From: JAAFHN01 sp031421855
GTDB lineage: Bacteria; Pseudomonadota; Gammaproteobacteria; Burkholderiales; Burkholderiaceae_C
NCBI GenBank assembly: GCA_031421855.1
Contig: JANOPN010000092.1
Coordinates: 1-20,661 of the forward strand
Direction: 5' to 3'
Length of the DNA stretch: 20,661 bases
Made by a program: the position numbers and the translations under genes. The notes beneath the pieces were generated by a model. It saw only the letters and a list, made by a program, of their open reading frames with translations, did not search any database and was not told the DNA's origin. Below, one piece after another: positions 6,462 to 14,305 of the stretch (the first letter of the stretch is position 1; each line of letters starts with the position of its first letter).

Positions 6462-7085
6462 TTATTTCTTTTTCTTCGCGTCTTTCTTGCCGGCTGCGGC
6501 TGCAACAGGTGCAACAACTTCTTCTTCGCGCGGTGCCGTCACGGTCACGAGCACAGGGCTCTTCTTGCCGTGCGACAGGGCTTTCACACCCTTTGGCATG
6601 GCGACATCGCTCAAGTGCAACGAAGCGCCCTTTTTCAGGTTGCTCAAGTCCACGGCAATGAACTCAGGCAAATCGGCAGGCAAGCAAGACACTTGAATGT
6701 CGTTGACCACGTGCGTGACCAAGCAGCTGTCGGTTTTGACAGCTGGCGAGTTTTCTTGGCCCGAATAGTGGAGTGGCACCTTCATGGTCAGAACCGTATC
6801 GGCTTCGACGCGCTGGAAGTCCAAATGCTGGACTTGCGGGCGAAACGCGTGGTACATCACGTTGCGCAGCAGCACTTTGCTGACGACACCGTTGAGTTCC
6901 ATCTCCAAAATCGAAGCGTGAAACGCCTCTTTCTTGAGAGCAAACCACAACGGGTTGTGGTCCAACTCGATCAATTGGGGGGCAGATGAGCCGCCGTACA
7001 CGATGGCTGGCGTTTTGCCCGAATTGCGAAGACGGCGGCTCGCACCCGTACCTTGCAGCTTGCGCTCAAAAGCGACAAATTTCAT
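6462..7085 (-). CDS. rplY: 50S ribosomal protein L25 (general stress Ctc/TL5 type)
   Basis: Binds 5S rRNA in the large ribosomal subunit. The 207-residue protein is the long form: an N-terminal L25 domain (FVAFERKLQGTGASRRLRNSG, then AIVYGG and LDFQRV) and a C-terminal beta domain (KVPLHYSG, LPADLPEFIAVDLS, LKKGASLHLSDV), ending in an alanine/lysine tail KKDAKKKK. The ATG at 7085 is preceded by AGGAG at a good distance, which fixes the start against a longer reading of the frame. The gene follows prs, as is usual in betaproteobacteria, with a 136-base gap containing hairpins, and is closed by a strong terminator. The tail is typical of proteobacterial L25 and is not unusual. Confidence 0.96.
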   Translation of the reverse strand: MKFVAFERKLQGTGASRRLRNSGKTPAIVYGGSSAPQLIELDHNPLWFALKKEAFHASILEMELNGVVSKVLLRNVMYHAFRPQVQHLDFQRVEADTVLTMKVPLHYSGQENSPAVKTDSCLVTHVVNDIQVSCLPADLPEFIAVDLSNLKKGASLHLSDVAMPKGVKALSHGKKSPVLVTVTAPREEEVVAPVAAAAGKKDAKKKK

Positions 7086-7097
7086 AACAACTCCTGT

Positions 7098-7146
7098 GGA
7101 CCCAAACGGGTCCGAATGAGCTGCGACCGCGACCAGTCTGCAGCTC
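7098..7146 (-). promoter_or_regulatory. Candidate structured leader of rplY
   Basis: Two inverted repeats lie in the 136-base gap before rplY: GAGCTGC / GCAGCTC (7118-7124 and 7140-7146, loop 15) and GGACCC-AAAC-GGGTCC (7098-7113). The second ends two bases before the AGGAG ribosome binding site. A hairpin this close could control ribosome access, as in autogenous leaders of ribosomal protein genes. Matching to a known leader family was not possible here. Confidence 0.4.
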
Positions 7147-7221
7147 GGTTGGAGGGCCGTGTTTGCGGCCCGTGCTGAAGAAGGTGTCAGCGGCACCGCG
7201 CCTTCGATTGAAGGCAAAAGA

Positions 7222-8196
7222 TTAAATGAGCGAACCTTCTCCGTCAGAAAACAGGCTCATGACCGACTCGCCCGTGGCGATTCGCTCGATCGTCTGCGCG
7301 ATCAAGGGGCCAACAGACAGCTGGCGGATTTTTCGGCAGGCCAGCGCCTCAGCCGACAAAGGGATCGTGTTGGTGATGACGACTTCGTCAAGCGCAGTGC
7401 CTTGCGCGATGCGCTCGACCGCTGGGCCAGAGAAAACCGGGTGAGTGCAATAGGCGTACACGCTTTTGGCGCCGCGAAGCTTCAGCACTTCTGCTGCTTT
7501 AACCAAGGTCCCAGCCGTGTCAATCATGTCGTCCATGATGACGCAATTGCGCCCTTCGATCTCTCCAATCACGTGCATGACTTCGGAGACGTTGGGCTTG
7601 GGGCGGCGCTTGTCGATGATCGCCAAGTCGCAACCGAGTTGCTTTGCCAGTGCGCGCGCGCGGACGACGCCGCCAACGTCAGGCGAAACCACGATCAAGT
7701 CGGTGTAGTTTTTAGCTCGCAAATCACCCAGCAACACCGGGGAGGCATAAATGTTGTCAACCGGGATGTCAAAAAAGCCTTGGATTTGATCGGCGTGCAA
7801 GTCCATGGTCAACACGCGCGCCACGCCAACGGTCTGCAGCAAATTTGCAACAACTTTTGCACTGATGGGCACGCGCGATGAGCGTGGCCGGCGATCTTGG
7901 CGTGCGTAGCCAAAGTAGGGGATGACGGCGCTGATGCGCTCGGCCGACGCACGCTTGAGCGCGTCGACCATCATCAGCAGCTCCATCAGGTTTTCGTTGG
8001 TTGGCGCGCAGGTCGATTGCACAACATACACGTCTCGCGCCCGAACGTTTTGCAGCAACTCGACCGTCGTTTCTCCGTCAGAGAAGCGGCCCACGTTGGC
8101 TGAACCAACCGGTGTATGCAAGTTGTCGCAGATTTCTTGAGCGAGTCCGCGGTTGGCATTGCCAGTGAAGACCATCAAATCAGGATGGATAAGCAT
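7222..8196 (-). CDS. prs: Ribose-phosphate pyrophosphokinase
   Basis: Makes PRPP from ribose 5-phosphate and ATP, feeding nucleotide, histidine, tryptophan and NAD synthesis. The sequence shows FTGNANRGLAQEI, GRFSDGE, the ATP-binding YARQDRRPRSSRVPISAK stretch, DLHADQIQGFF, SPDVGGVVRARA, the flexible-loop KRRPKPNVSEV and the PRPP-binding VIMDDMIDTAGT motif. I take the ATG at 8196 (324 residues, MLIHPDLMVFTGNAN), which fits the family's usual N-terminus. Another ATG 16 codons upstream (8244) and one seven codons downstream are possible, and none has a clear ribosome binding site. It lies about 100 bases after tRNA-Gln on the same strand, so the tRNA may be processed from the same transcript. 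Confidence 0.96.
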   Translation of the reverse strand: MLIHPDLMVFTGNANRGLAQEICDNLHTPVGSANVGRFSDGETTVELLQNVRARDVYVVQSTCAPTNENLMELLMMVDALKRASAERISAVIPYFGYARQDRRPRSSRVPISAKVVANLLQTVGVARVLTMDLHADQIQGFFDIPVDNIYASPVLLGDLRAKNYTDLIVVSPDVGGVVRARALAKQLGCDLAIIDKRRPKPNVSEVMHVIGEIEGRNCVIMDDMIDTAGTLVKAAEVLKLRGAKSVYAYCTHPVFSGPAVERIAQGTALDEVVITNTIPLSAEALACRKIRQLSVGPLIAQTIERIATGESVMSLFSDGEGSLI

Positions 8197-8292
8197 AAGG
8201 GCGCTGACAACAGGATGGAGCGATGAGGTTTGCGCAATGGACATGAAACCCAGCGCCACACCCCAACCGCAGAACAAATCGAAAATTAAATT

Positions 8293-8369
8293 TGGCAGGG
8301 GAAGAAGGGTTCGAACCTTCGCATGTCGGAATCAAAATCCGGTGCCTTAACCAGCTTGGCGATTCCCCT
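8293..8369 (-). tRNA. tRNA-Gln (anticodon TTG)
   Basis: The minus strand reads AGGGGAATCGCCAAGCTGG and continues as a full cloverleaf: acceptor stem AGGGGAA / TTCCCCT, the GATTTTGATTC anticodon arm giving TTG, a GAAGGTTCGAACCCTTC T-arm, discriminator G and an encoded CCA. It stands between ispE and prs, the standard place for this gene in beta- and gammaproteobacteria. Confidence 0.97.
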
Positions 8370-8464
8370 ACACAGGTCGCCGGTTTTCACCGACAACCCA
8401 AATACTCAGCAACTAAATAACCGACACCAATCAAAATTCTTGCGCAGTCGCAGCATCTTGAAAC

Positions 8465-9346
8465 TCACCAACCCGCGAGCGGGTGTTGAATCAACAGTTT
8501 GCAGTGTTTTGCCACCCAACCGGGAGGCAAAGCTTGCAAATTGACTAGGGCATCAGCGTCGAGCAGTACGGCAAAAACCGAACTACCCGAACCAGACATG
8601 CGGGCCGAACGTGCCAGCAACTCGGGTTGTGCCACCAGCCAATCAAGTGCCTCGGGCACTTGCGGGTTGATGCCACAAGCGACTGCTTGTAGCGCGTTCT
8701 CACCGAAGCCCCAAGGGTCAGCAGCAAAGTCCACGAGTATAGCAGGCTGTGCATCGCGCTTGAGTGTTGGCGCGCGAAAAATCTCAGGAGTTGACAGCCC
8801 TAAGGGCGGTTTCACGACGCAAAACCAAGCCTCTCTCGGCAGAGTATCTCGTGCAAGCGGCGTGATTCGTTCGCCAATGCCCTCCACCCAAGCATGTTGC
8901 CCGCGCAAGAAAAACGGCACGTCAGCGCCGAGGGTTAAACCGATTCGCTCGAGCTCAGCGTCGCTGATGTCCAGTTGCCAAAGCGCACGAAGCCCCTTGA
9001 GCACTGTCGCGGCGTCCGAGCTGCCTCCGCCCAACCCCGCCTGGGCTGGAATCCGCTTTTGTAGTTTGATGTGAACGCCAAACGATGTCTTGCATTGAGC
9101 CTGCAACGCGTGCGCTGCGCGTGTGCAAAGGTCGCTTTCACCGAACACCACATCGGTGTGGTTGAGGGTAATTTCTCGCGAGATACCGCCGTCATCGCGG
9201 CGCAACAGGTCGATCGTGTCGCACCAGTCGATCAACACAAACACGGACTGAAGCAAATGGAATCCGTCTGCTCGCCTGCCTGTGATGTGCAAAAACAAAT
9301 TGAGTTTGGCTGGTGCGGCCAAACCTATCAACTCAGTTGACCCCAC
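8465..9346 (-). CDS. ispE: 4-diphosphocytidyl-2-C-methyl-D-erythritol kinase
   Basis: Phosphorylates CDP-methylerythritol in the MEP route to isoprenoids; cytoplasmic GHMP kinase. APAKLNLFLHITGRRADGFH near the N-terminus carries the catalytic lysine. PAQAGLGGGSSDAATVL is the ATP-binding glycine loop, LGADVPFFL follows with the conserved aspartate, and RMSGSGSSVFAV is the C-terminal glycine-rich motif. The 293-residue length is normal. The start is GTG at 9346, 14 bases after the TPR gene stop; no clear Shine-Dalgarno sequence precedes it, and a TTG six codons in is a possible alternative. In many relatives lolB precedes ispE, but here the TPR gene does so directly. Confidence 0.95.
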   Translation of the reverse strand: MGSTELIGLAAPAKLNLFLHITGRRADGFHLLQSVFVLIDWCDTIDLLRRDDGGISREITLNHTDVVFGESDLCTRAAHALQAQCKTSFGVHIKLQKRIPAQAGLGGGSSDAATVLKGLRALWQLDISDAELERIGLTLGADVPFFLRGQHAWVEGIGERITPLARDTLPREAWFCVVKPPLGLSTPEIFRAPTLKRDAQPAILVDFAADPWGFGENALQAVACGINPQVPEALDWLVAQPELLARSARMSGSGSSVFAVLLDADALVNLQALPPGWVAKHCKLLIQHPLAGW

Positions 9347-9360
9347 GTTGATGTGTTCGC

Positions 9361-11205
9361 TCAGGGCAGCACCACACCGAAGCGCTTGAGCGTTTGAAGC
9401 AACGATTCGTTATCGCGATTGAGCAGTTTACCCTGCTGCCAAGTGATGCGGGCCTCGTCTTTGCGGCCAAGCTGCCAGAGCACCTCGCCCAAATGCGCGG
9501 CGATTTCTGCGTCGCGCTTTTCCGCAAACGCGGCTTGTAAAATGCCCAATGCGATGTCAAATCGACCCATTCGAAATTCGACCCAGCCTAAGCTGTCTTT
9601 GATGTAAGCATCGTCTGGCGACAGTTTGATGGCCTGCTTAATCAAAGCCTTGCCTTCGCTTAAGCGAATGTTGCGATCAGCAAATGCATAGCCCAGGGCG
9701 TTATACGCGCTGGCGTCGGTTGGTTTTGCGTCGATCACGGCGCGCAAGTGCGTCTCCATGGCCGCGAGGTCTTCTCGCTTTTCTGCAACCATGGCCAACT
9801 CAAAGTGCAGGTCGGCGTCGATGCCAAACTGTTTGGCCACGCTTTGGAGCATGGAGTAGGCCTCGTCGAAAACTTTGGCTTCGCGAAGCAGGCTGACTTC
9901 GGCCATCAACTTGCTGCGCTCGTCGGCTTTGTCACGAACGGGCTGAGAGCGGATCAACTCGCGTGCCTCGTTGAGCTTGCCTTGCTGCGCCAGGATCGAC
10001 GCGCGACGCAACGTGACCGACGCCAAATCGCTTGAGTCGCCGATTTTGGCAAGCCAGCTTTGCGCCGCGACGAAGTCTTTGCGCTTTTCTGCGACTTGCG
10101 CCAGCGTCAAGTAAGCTTGGTGTTGACCCGCTAAATTTGCCTTTTCTGTTGCAACTGTGGTGGTTCGACCTTCGCTTGGCTCAACCAAAGCCAAATACTT
10201 GCGAGCTGACGCATCGGTGTTGTCCAACTCGCCATTTTGTTGTTGAAGTGCACTCAAAATGAGCCAGCCAGCGCTCGCATCAGGGTGCGCCTGAGTGAGC
10301 CGCAGCGCTTGGTTTTGCGCTTGCGCATAGCGCTGCCCGCTAATCAGCGCGCGTGTGAAGCTGGTATGTACCTCGGCGTTTGGGGAGCCGCTAAGGAACT
10401 CGATGACCAACGGGTCAACCCGCGCAGTTGCTCGGGCCATTGCAGCTGCGACGTTGGCCACATGGATCGATTTTGGATCCGATTTGAATCCGCTTTGAAT
10501 GGCTTCGACAGCTGAATCCATCTTGCCAGAGTTCGCTCTGACGCTGGCAATCACGGCCCAACTCGGGCCCGCCGTGTCTGGTTTTAGTGTCCATGGGGTA
10601 AGCGACTCTTCAATGACCTTTTGTGCGGCCGCAGCGTCTTTGACTCGGCCAAAGTAGCTGGGTGTCGACAAAACGGTTTGCGCCCGCTGGTCGGCCGGAG
10701 CTGAGGTAATTTCCAAGCGAAGCAATTCGCCCATGTCAGTGACGCGGTCAAGCAACCCCAAAATCAGCAAATGCTGCTGATTTGCTTTGCGCGATTTGGG
10801 TAAGGTCAACTTCCATGCTCGCACGGCTTGCACGGCGAACTCGCCAGACCCTTCACTCAACGCGATCTCAATAGCGCGTTCAAACAACACCTCGTTTGCC
10901 GTTCGACGCGCGGCGTCCAAAATCAATTGGAAGCCCGGCCCGGGTTCGTTCGAGATCACTTGCATCTCAGCAATCAGCAACTGCTGAAAGAGTTGTGCGG
11001 TCAGCGCCGAGTGTGTGGGTGGCTCAGCCGGCTTTTTGGCCGATTCCACGGCGACATCGGGGGCGCTTTGCGCGGACACAAACGAGGCGCAAATTGTCGG
11101 CAATGCAACCAAGAGCAACAAATTCCGCAAGATTTGGTTCGCACGCGCGGCGAGACCATTGAAAATGGCTGTTGTGAGCGAGGAGGGTGGTTGCATCAGA
11201 TTCAT
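9361..11205 (-). CDS. Exported tetratricopeptide-repeat protein
   Basis: A 614-residue protein with a hydrophobic N-terminal segment (ILRNLLLLVALPTICASFVSAQSA) that looks like a signal peptide without a lipobox cysteine, so it is probably periplasmic. The rest is alpha-helical with TPR-like units. The clearest are near the C-terminus (DASAYNALGYAFADRNIRLSEG, PDDAYIKDSLGWVEFRMGRFDIA, AEIAAHLGEVLWQLGRKDEA). Such proteins are scaffolds for protein assembly; the partner is unknown. I start at the ATG at 11205, preceded by GCTGGGA. The longer frame runs back across the divergent mutM start and is unlikely. In betaproteobacteria this gene usually lies between mutM and lolB-ispE, and a role in envelope or lipoprotein handling is only suggested by that setting. 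Confidence 0.85.
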   Translation of the reverse strand: MNLMQPPSSLTTAIFNGLAARANQILRNLLLLVALPTICASFVSAQSAPDVAVESAKKPAEPPTHSALTAQLFQQLLIAEMQVISNEPGPGFQLILDAARRTANEVLFERAIEIALSEGSGEFAVQAVRAWKLTLPKSRKANQQHLLILGLLDRVTDMGELLRLEITSAPADQRAQTVLSTPSYFGRVKDAAAAQKVIEESLTPWTLKPDTAGPSWAVIASVRANSGKMDSAVEAIQSGFKSDPKSIHVANVAAAMARATARVDPLVIEFLSGSPNAEVHTSFTRALISGQRYAQAQNQALRLTQAHPDASAGWLILSALQQQNGELDNTDASARKYLALVEPSEGRTTTVATEKANLAGQHQAYLTLAQVAEKRKDFVAAQSWLAKIGDSSDLASVTLRRASILAQQGKLNEARELIRSQPVRDKADERSKLMAEVSLLREAKVFDEAYSMLQSVAKQFGIDADLHFELAMVAEKREDLAAMETHLRAVIDAKPTDASAYNALGYAFADRNIRLSEGKALIKQAIKLSPDDAYIKDSLGWVEFRMGRFDIALGILQAAFAEKRDAEIAAHLGEVLWQLGRKDEARITWQQGKLLNRDNESLLQTLKRFGVVLP

Positions 11206-11275
11206 GATATCCCAGCCTGTTATCCCTTGTGTGAAGCTGCGAGTACCATGAGTTGTTGATTGATAGCGAGGTTGA

Positions 11276-12106
11276 ATGCCTGAATTGCCAGAAGTTGAAG
11301 TGACGCGGCGCTCGGTGGCTGCGAGGCTGCGGGGCGCGACCATTTTGTCAGTCGCGATGGGCAAGCCCTTGCGATGGCCGCTGGGGTGCGAGCCTCAAGC
11401 TCTCGCCGGTATGCGTATCGAGGAGCTGGATCGGCGCGGCAAGTATTTGTTGTTGATGCTCAACCAAGGGGTGCTCTTGGTTCATCTGGGCATGTCGGGC
11501 AGCCTGCAACTCACTGATCTCGTGGGGCCAGGTGCTGCGTCTCCATTGGGCGTGCATGACCACTTTGAACTGAAAACCAGTTTTGGGGTGTTGCGACTTC
11601 ACGATCCTAGGCGGTTTGGAGCGGTGGTGTTTGCAGGCTCACTCAGTGACCCCGTGGCTCGCAAATTGCTGGATCGCCTGGGCCCTGAGCCATTAGGGCC
11701 AGATTTCACCGCACCGCAGATGTTTGCGGCAATGAAGCCGCATCGCGTGGCGATCAAACAAGTGCTGCTTGCAGGTAGAGCGGTCGTGGGCGTGGGTAAT
11801 ATTTACGCATCCGAGGTGTTGTTTTTAGCCCGTGTGAGGCCGACCCGGGCCGCCAATCTCCTAACCAAGCCTGAGTCGGTTCGACTGCATGCGGCGATTC
11901 AGCAGACCCTCGCTCGCGCAATCGACATGGGTGGCACGACACTGAGGGATTTTCATGATGCCAGTGGGTCTGCAGGGCTGTTTCAAAATCACACCAAAGT
12001 CTATGGGCGGGAAGGGCAGCCATGCGATGTTTGCAAAAACCCGGTTCGAATGATTCGCCAAGGTCAAAGAAGTACTTTTTTTTGTTCGGTTTGTCAGGCT
12101 CGGTAG
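11276..12106 (+). CDS. mutM: Formamidopyrimidine-DNA glycosylase (Fpg)
   Basis: Removes 8-oxoguanine and ring-opened purines from DNA and cuts the backbone by beta/delta elimination. The protein begins MPELPEVEV, where the proline after Met is the Schiff-base nucleophile and the following glutamate is catalytic. K56 in RRGKYLLL is the conserved lysine. LHLGMSG-type (VHLGMSGSL), HDPRRFG, GVGNIYASEVLF with the helix-two-turn-helix, and a C-terminal zinc finger CDVC...CSVC complete the family. Length (276) is normal. A GAGG lies just before the ATG. It diverges from the TPR gene by 70 bases and is separated from the GTPase gene by a 195-base gap containing the second MITE-like copy. Confidence 0.97.
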   Translation: MPELPEVEVTRRSVAARLRGATILSVAMGKPLRWPLGCEPQALAGMRIEELDRRGKYLLLMLNQGVLLVHLGMSGSLQLTDLVGPGAASPLGVHDHFELKTSFGVLRLHDPRRFGAVVFAGSLSDPVARKLLDRLGPEPLGPDFTAPQMFAAMKPHRVAIKQVLLAGRAVVGVGNIYASEVLFLARVRPTRAANLLTKPESVRLHAAIQQTLARAIDMGGTTLRDFHDASGSAGLFQNHTKVYGREGQPCDVCKNPVRMIRQGQRSTFFCSVCQAR

Positions 12107-12170
12107 CCGCCAAGTAGTCCGAAGTACTGGAAAGTCTTGGGGATGGCTGCTAACATGTTCTTTTGTTAGA

Positions 12171-12273
12171 TTCGGCCTCACGCAAAATCGCCTTGACCGC
12201 TTTGCAGCTTGCAGACGTGCTATCCGCACCTTTGTCGTCGCTCAGCGTTATTGAGACAATTTCGCGTAAGTCC
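12171..12273. mobile_element. MITE-like element, copy 2 (diverged)
   Basis: Aligned without gaps to copy 1, the core 12179-12271 matches at about 68 of 93 bases. The outer ends CACGCAAAAT and ATTTCGCGTAAGT are well kept, as is GTTGCAG-like TTTGCAG. The central GTGC...GCAC arms (12217-12229) survive although the bases between them differ. The left end beyond 12179 has decayed. The element stands 71 bases after the mutM stop and about 30 bases before the probable GTPase start. A CTAACA-N8-TGTTAG hairpin (12150-12169) abuts its left side. Confidence 0.65.
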
Positions 12274-12301
12274 GTCAGACGTTGTAATTGAAGTATCCCT
12301 T

Positions 12302-14305
12302 GTGACCGAGCCAACCACCTTTTCTGAGCACTTTGACAGCTACGGCGCTTGGCGCCGAGACTTTGCGCTGCGGCTCAAGCTCTTGACCGATTGGCTGCGC
12401 GAGAGCGACTTGATGGATCCGGCCATTGCTGAGCGCTTGGCACGGCTTGATGCCCGGGTGCGGACAGACAAGGTCATGGTTGCATTCGTGGCTGAGTTTT
12501 CGCGCGGTAAATCGGAGCTGATCAATGCGCTCTTCTTCGCTGGATACAAACGGCGAATCATGCCCGCCACCGCTGGGCGCACCACCATGTGCCCGACTGA
12601 GCTGGGCTACGACGCGGGCGTGCCGCCGTGCCTGCGTCTGCTGCCGATCCAAAGCCGCTTGGATTCCACATCGTTGATGGACCTTCGTCTTGCGCCCGAG
12701 CGATGGACGCGAGAAGATTTGGATCTGGACGATCCAGCGCAATTGGCGAAGTCCTTTGAAAAGGTGTCGGAAGTCATTTACGTCAGCGTCGATCAGGCCC
12801 GTGACATGGGTTTTTGGCACGATGATCGCGCTCAAGATAATCCGCCAACTGACGCACAGGGCCGGGTCGAGATTCCAAAGTGGCGACATGCGCTAATTAA
12901 TTTTGCGCATCCATTACTCAAGCAGGGCTTGGTTATTTTGGACACGCCTGGCTTGAATGCCATTGGCGCTGAACCCGAGCTGACGGTGAACTTGATCCCT
13001 CAGGCGCAAGCAGTTTTGTTCATCTTGGCTGCAGATACCGGTGTGACCAAGAGCGATTTGAGCATTTGGCAAGAACACTTGATCACCGAAGGCAAAGAGT
13101 CCCGTCTGGTCGTGTTGAACAAAATCGACACGATGTGGGATGCCCTGTCGACCCCTCAACAAATTGAACGGGCGATTGCACGCCAATGCGAGAACACGGC
13201 CCATACGCTGGGCCTTGAGCCGCACCAGGTGTTGGCCGTTTCTGCCCAAAAGGCCTTGGTTGCCAAGGTCAACGGCGACGAAGAGTTGTTGGCGCAAAGT
13301 CGCTTGTTGGCGCTTGAAAAGGCGCTGGGCGAGGGCTTGATTGGTCAGCGCGAACAAATCGTGCGAAACACCATCGCCTCGGGCATGCGCGAGCTTCGCG
13401 TCGAAGCCAGCCGGGTCATCAACATGCGCCGCCGCGACAGTGCTGAGCAGCTGGTTGAGTTGCGCGGCTTGCGCGGTAAAAACGGCGCGGTGATTCGCCA
13501 CATGCGCGAACGGGTCGTGAAAGAGCACCAAGAGTTTGACGAAAGCATGAAGCGGATTCACGCGGTGCGTTCGGTACACGTGAAATTGCTTCGCGAAGTT
13601 TTTGGCTTGCTGAGTTCAAGCACGCTTCGCGCCGAATTGGCTCATCTGAACCAAACCTTGCGCCAGTCAGGCATCAAACTGGGCGTTGGGCGGGTGTATG
13701 CAGCGACGTTTGAGCGGCTCCACGGCGGGTTGCAACGCGCGCAAGCGAGTAGCCTGGAAATCCACAAAATGCTGTCTGGAACGTTCAAGCAACTCAACGC
13801 GGAGTACGGCTTTGCCTTGCAAGCCCCAACCGTCCCCGAGCTTGAGCGATTCGAACGCGATTTGGAGTTGGTTGAACGCAGTCATCAACAATATTTGGGA
13901 ATGGGCAATGTGCTTAAGCTTGCACAGCCGCAGTTCGTCGAGCGCTTGGTTCGAGCTTTGGCCACTCGTTTGCGCGTGATTTTCGAGTCCGCTCAGAGCG
14001 ATTTGGAATTGTGGAACAAGGCGGCCGCAGCTCAGCTTGATTCGCAGCTGCGCGAGCGCCGCAAGGGGTTTGAGAAGCGCATCGATGCGATTGATCGCAT
14101 CCAGGAAGCTGCGACCGGACTAGACGGACGCATTGAGCAAATGGAGGCGTTTTTGGCGGCACTCGACACGACCGAGGGCACGCTCAATCTGTACACACAG
14201 CGCCTGAGTGAGCTTCCTTCGAGTGTGGCTCACGTTGCGACTTCGGCTAAGGCGCCCGACTTTGCGTCTACCACTTTCGCTCCGCACGCCAGCCTTGCCG
14301 CCTGA
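12302..14305 (+). CDS. Dynamin-like GTPase (bacterial dynamin family)
   Basis: A 667-residue protein with an N-terminal GTPase domain and a long helical remainder. The P-loop is AEFSRGKS (about 64-71), where alanine replaces the usual first glycine. The switch I region is near TAGRTTMCPTEL, G3 is DTPG (about 214-217) and G4 is NKID (about 273-276). The C-terminal half is charged, coiled-coil-like helix (HMRERVVKEHQEF..., ERRKGFEKRIDAIDRIQEA), as in dynamin-like stalks. I choose GTG at 12302 because the frame upstream runs into the MITE-like element; no good ribosome binding site marks it, so the start is uncertain. Its stop is followed with no gap by the mutY ATG. Bacterial dynamins remodel membranes, but this subgroup has no known role to my knowledge, and its link with mutM/mutY is positional only. 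Confidence 0.85.
   Translation: MTEPTTFSEHFDSYGAWRRDFALRLKLLTDWLRESDLMDPAIAERLARLDARVRTDKVMVAFVAEFSRGKSELINALFFAGYKRRIMPATAGRTTMCPTELGYDAGVPPCLRLLPIQSRLDSTSLMDLRLAPERWTREDLDLDDPAQLAKSFEKVSEVIYVSVDQARDMGFWHDDRAQDNPPTDAQGRVEIPKWRHALINFAHPLLKQGLVILDTPGLNAIGAEPELTVNLIPQAQAVLFILAADTGVTKSDLSIWQEHLITEGKESRLVVLNKIDTMWDALSTPQQIERAIARQCENTAHTLGLEPHQVLAVSAQKALVAKVNGDEELLAQSRLLALEKALGEGLIGQREQIVRNTIASGMRELRVEASRVINMRRRDSAEQLVELRGLRGKNGAVIRHMRERVVKEHQEFDESMKRIHAVRSVHVKLLREVFGLLSSSTLRAELAHLNQTLRQSGIKLGVGRVYAATFERLHGGLQRAQASSLEIHKMLSGTFKQLNAEYGFALQAPTVPELERFERDLELVERSHQQYLGMGNVLKLAQPQFVERLVRALATRLRVIFESAQSDLELWNKAAAAQLDSQLRERRKGFEKRIDAIDRIQEAATGLDGRIEQMEAFLAALDTTEGTLNLYTQRLSELPSSVAHVATSAKAPDFASTTFAPHASLAA

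Noticed and set aside
12209..12301. N-terminal extension of the GTPase through the MITE-like element
   Set aside because: The extension is translated repeat sequence (the same reading appears from copy 1) and does not resemble the family N-terminus.
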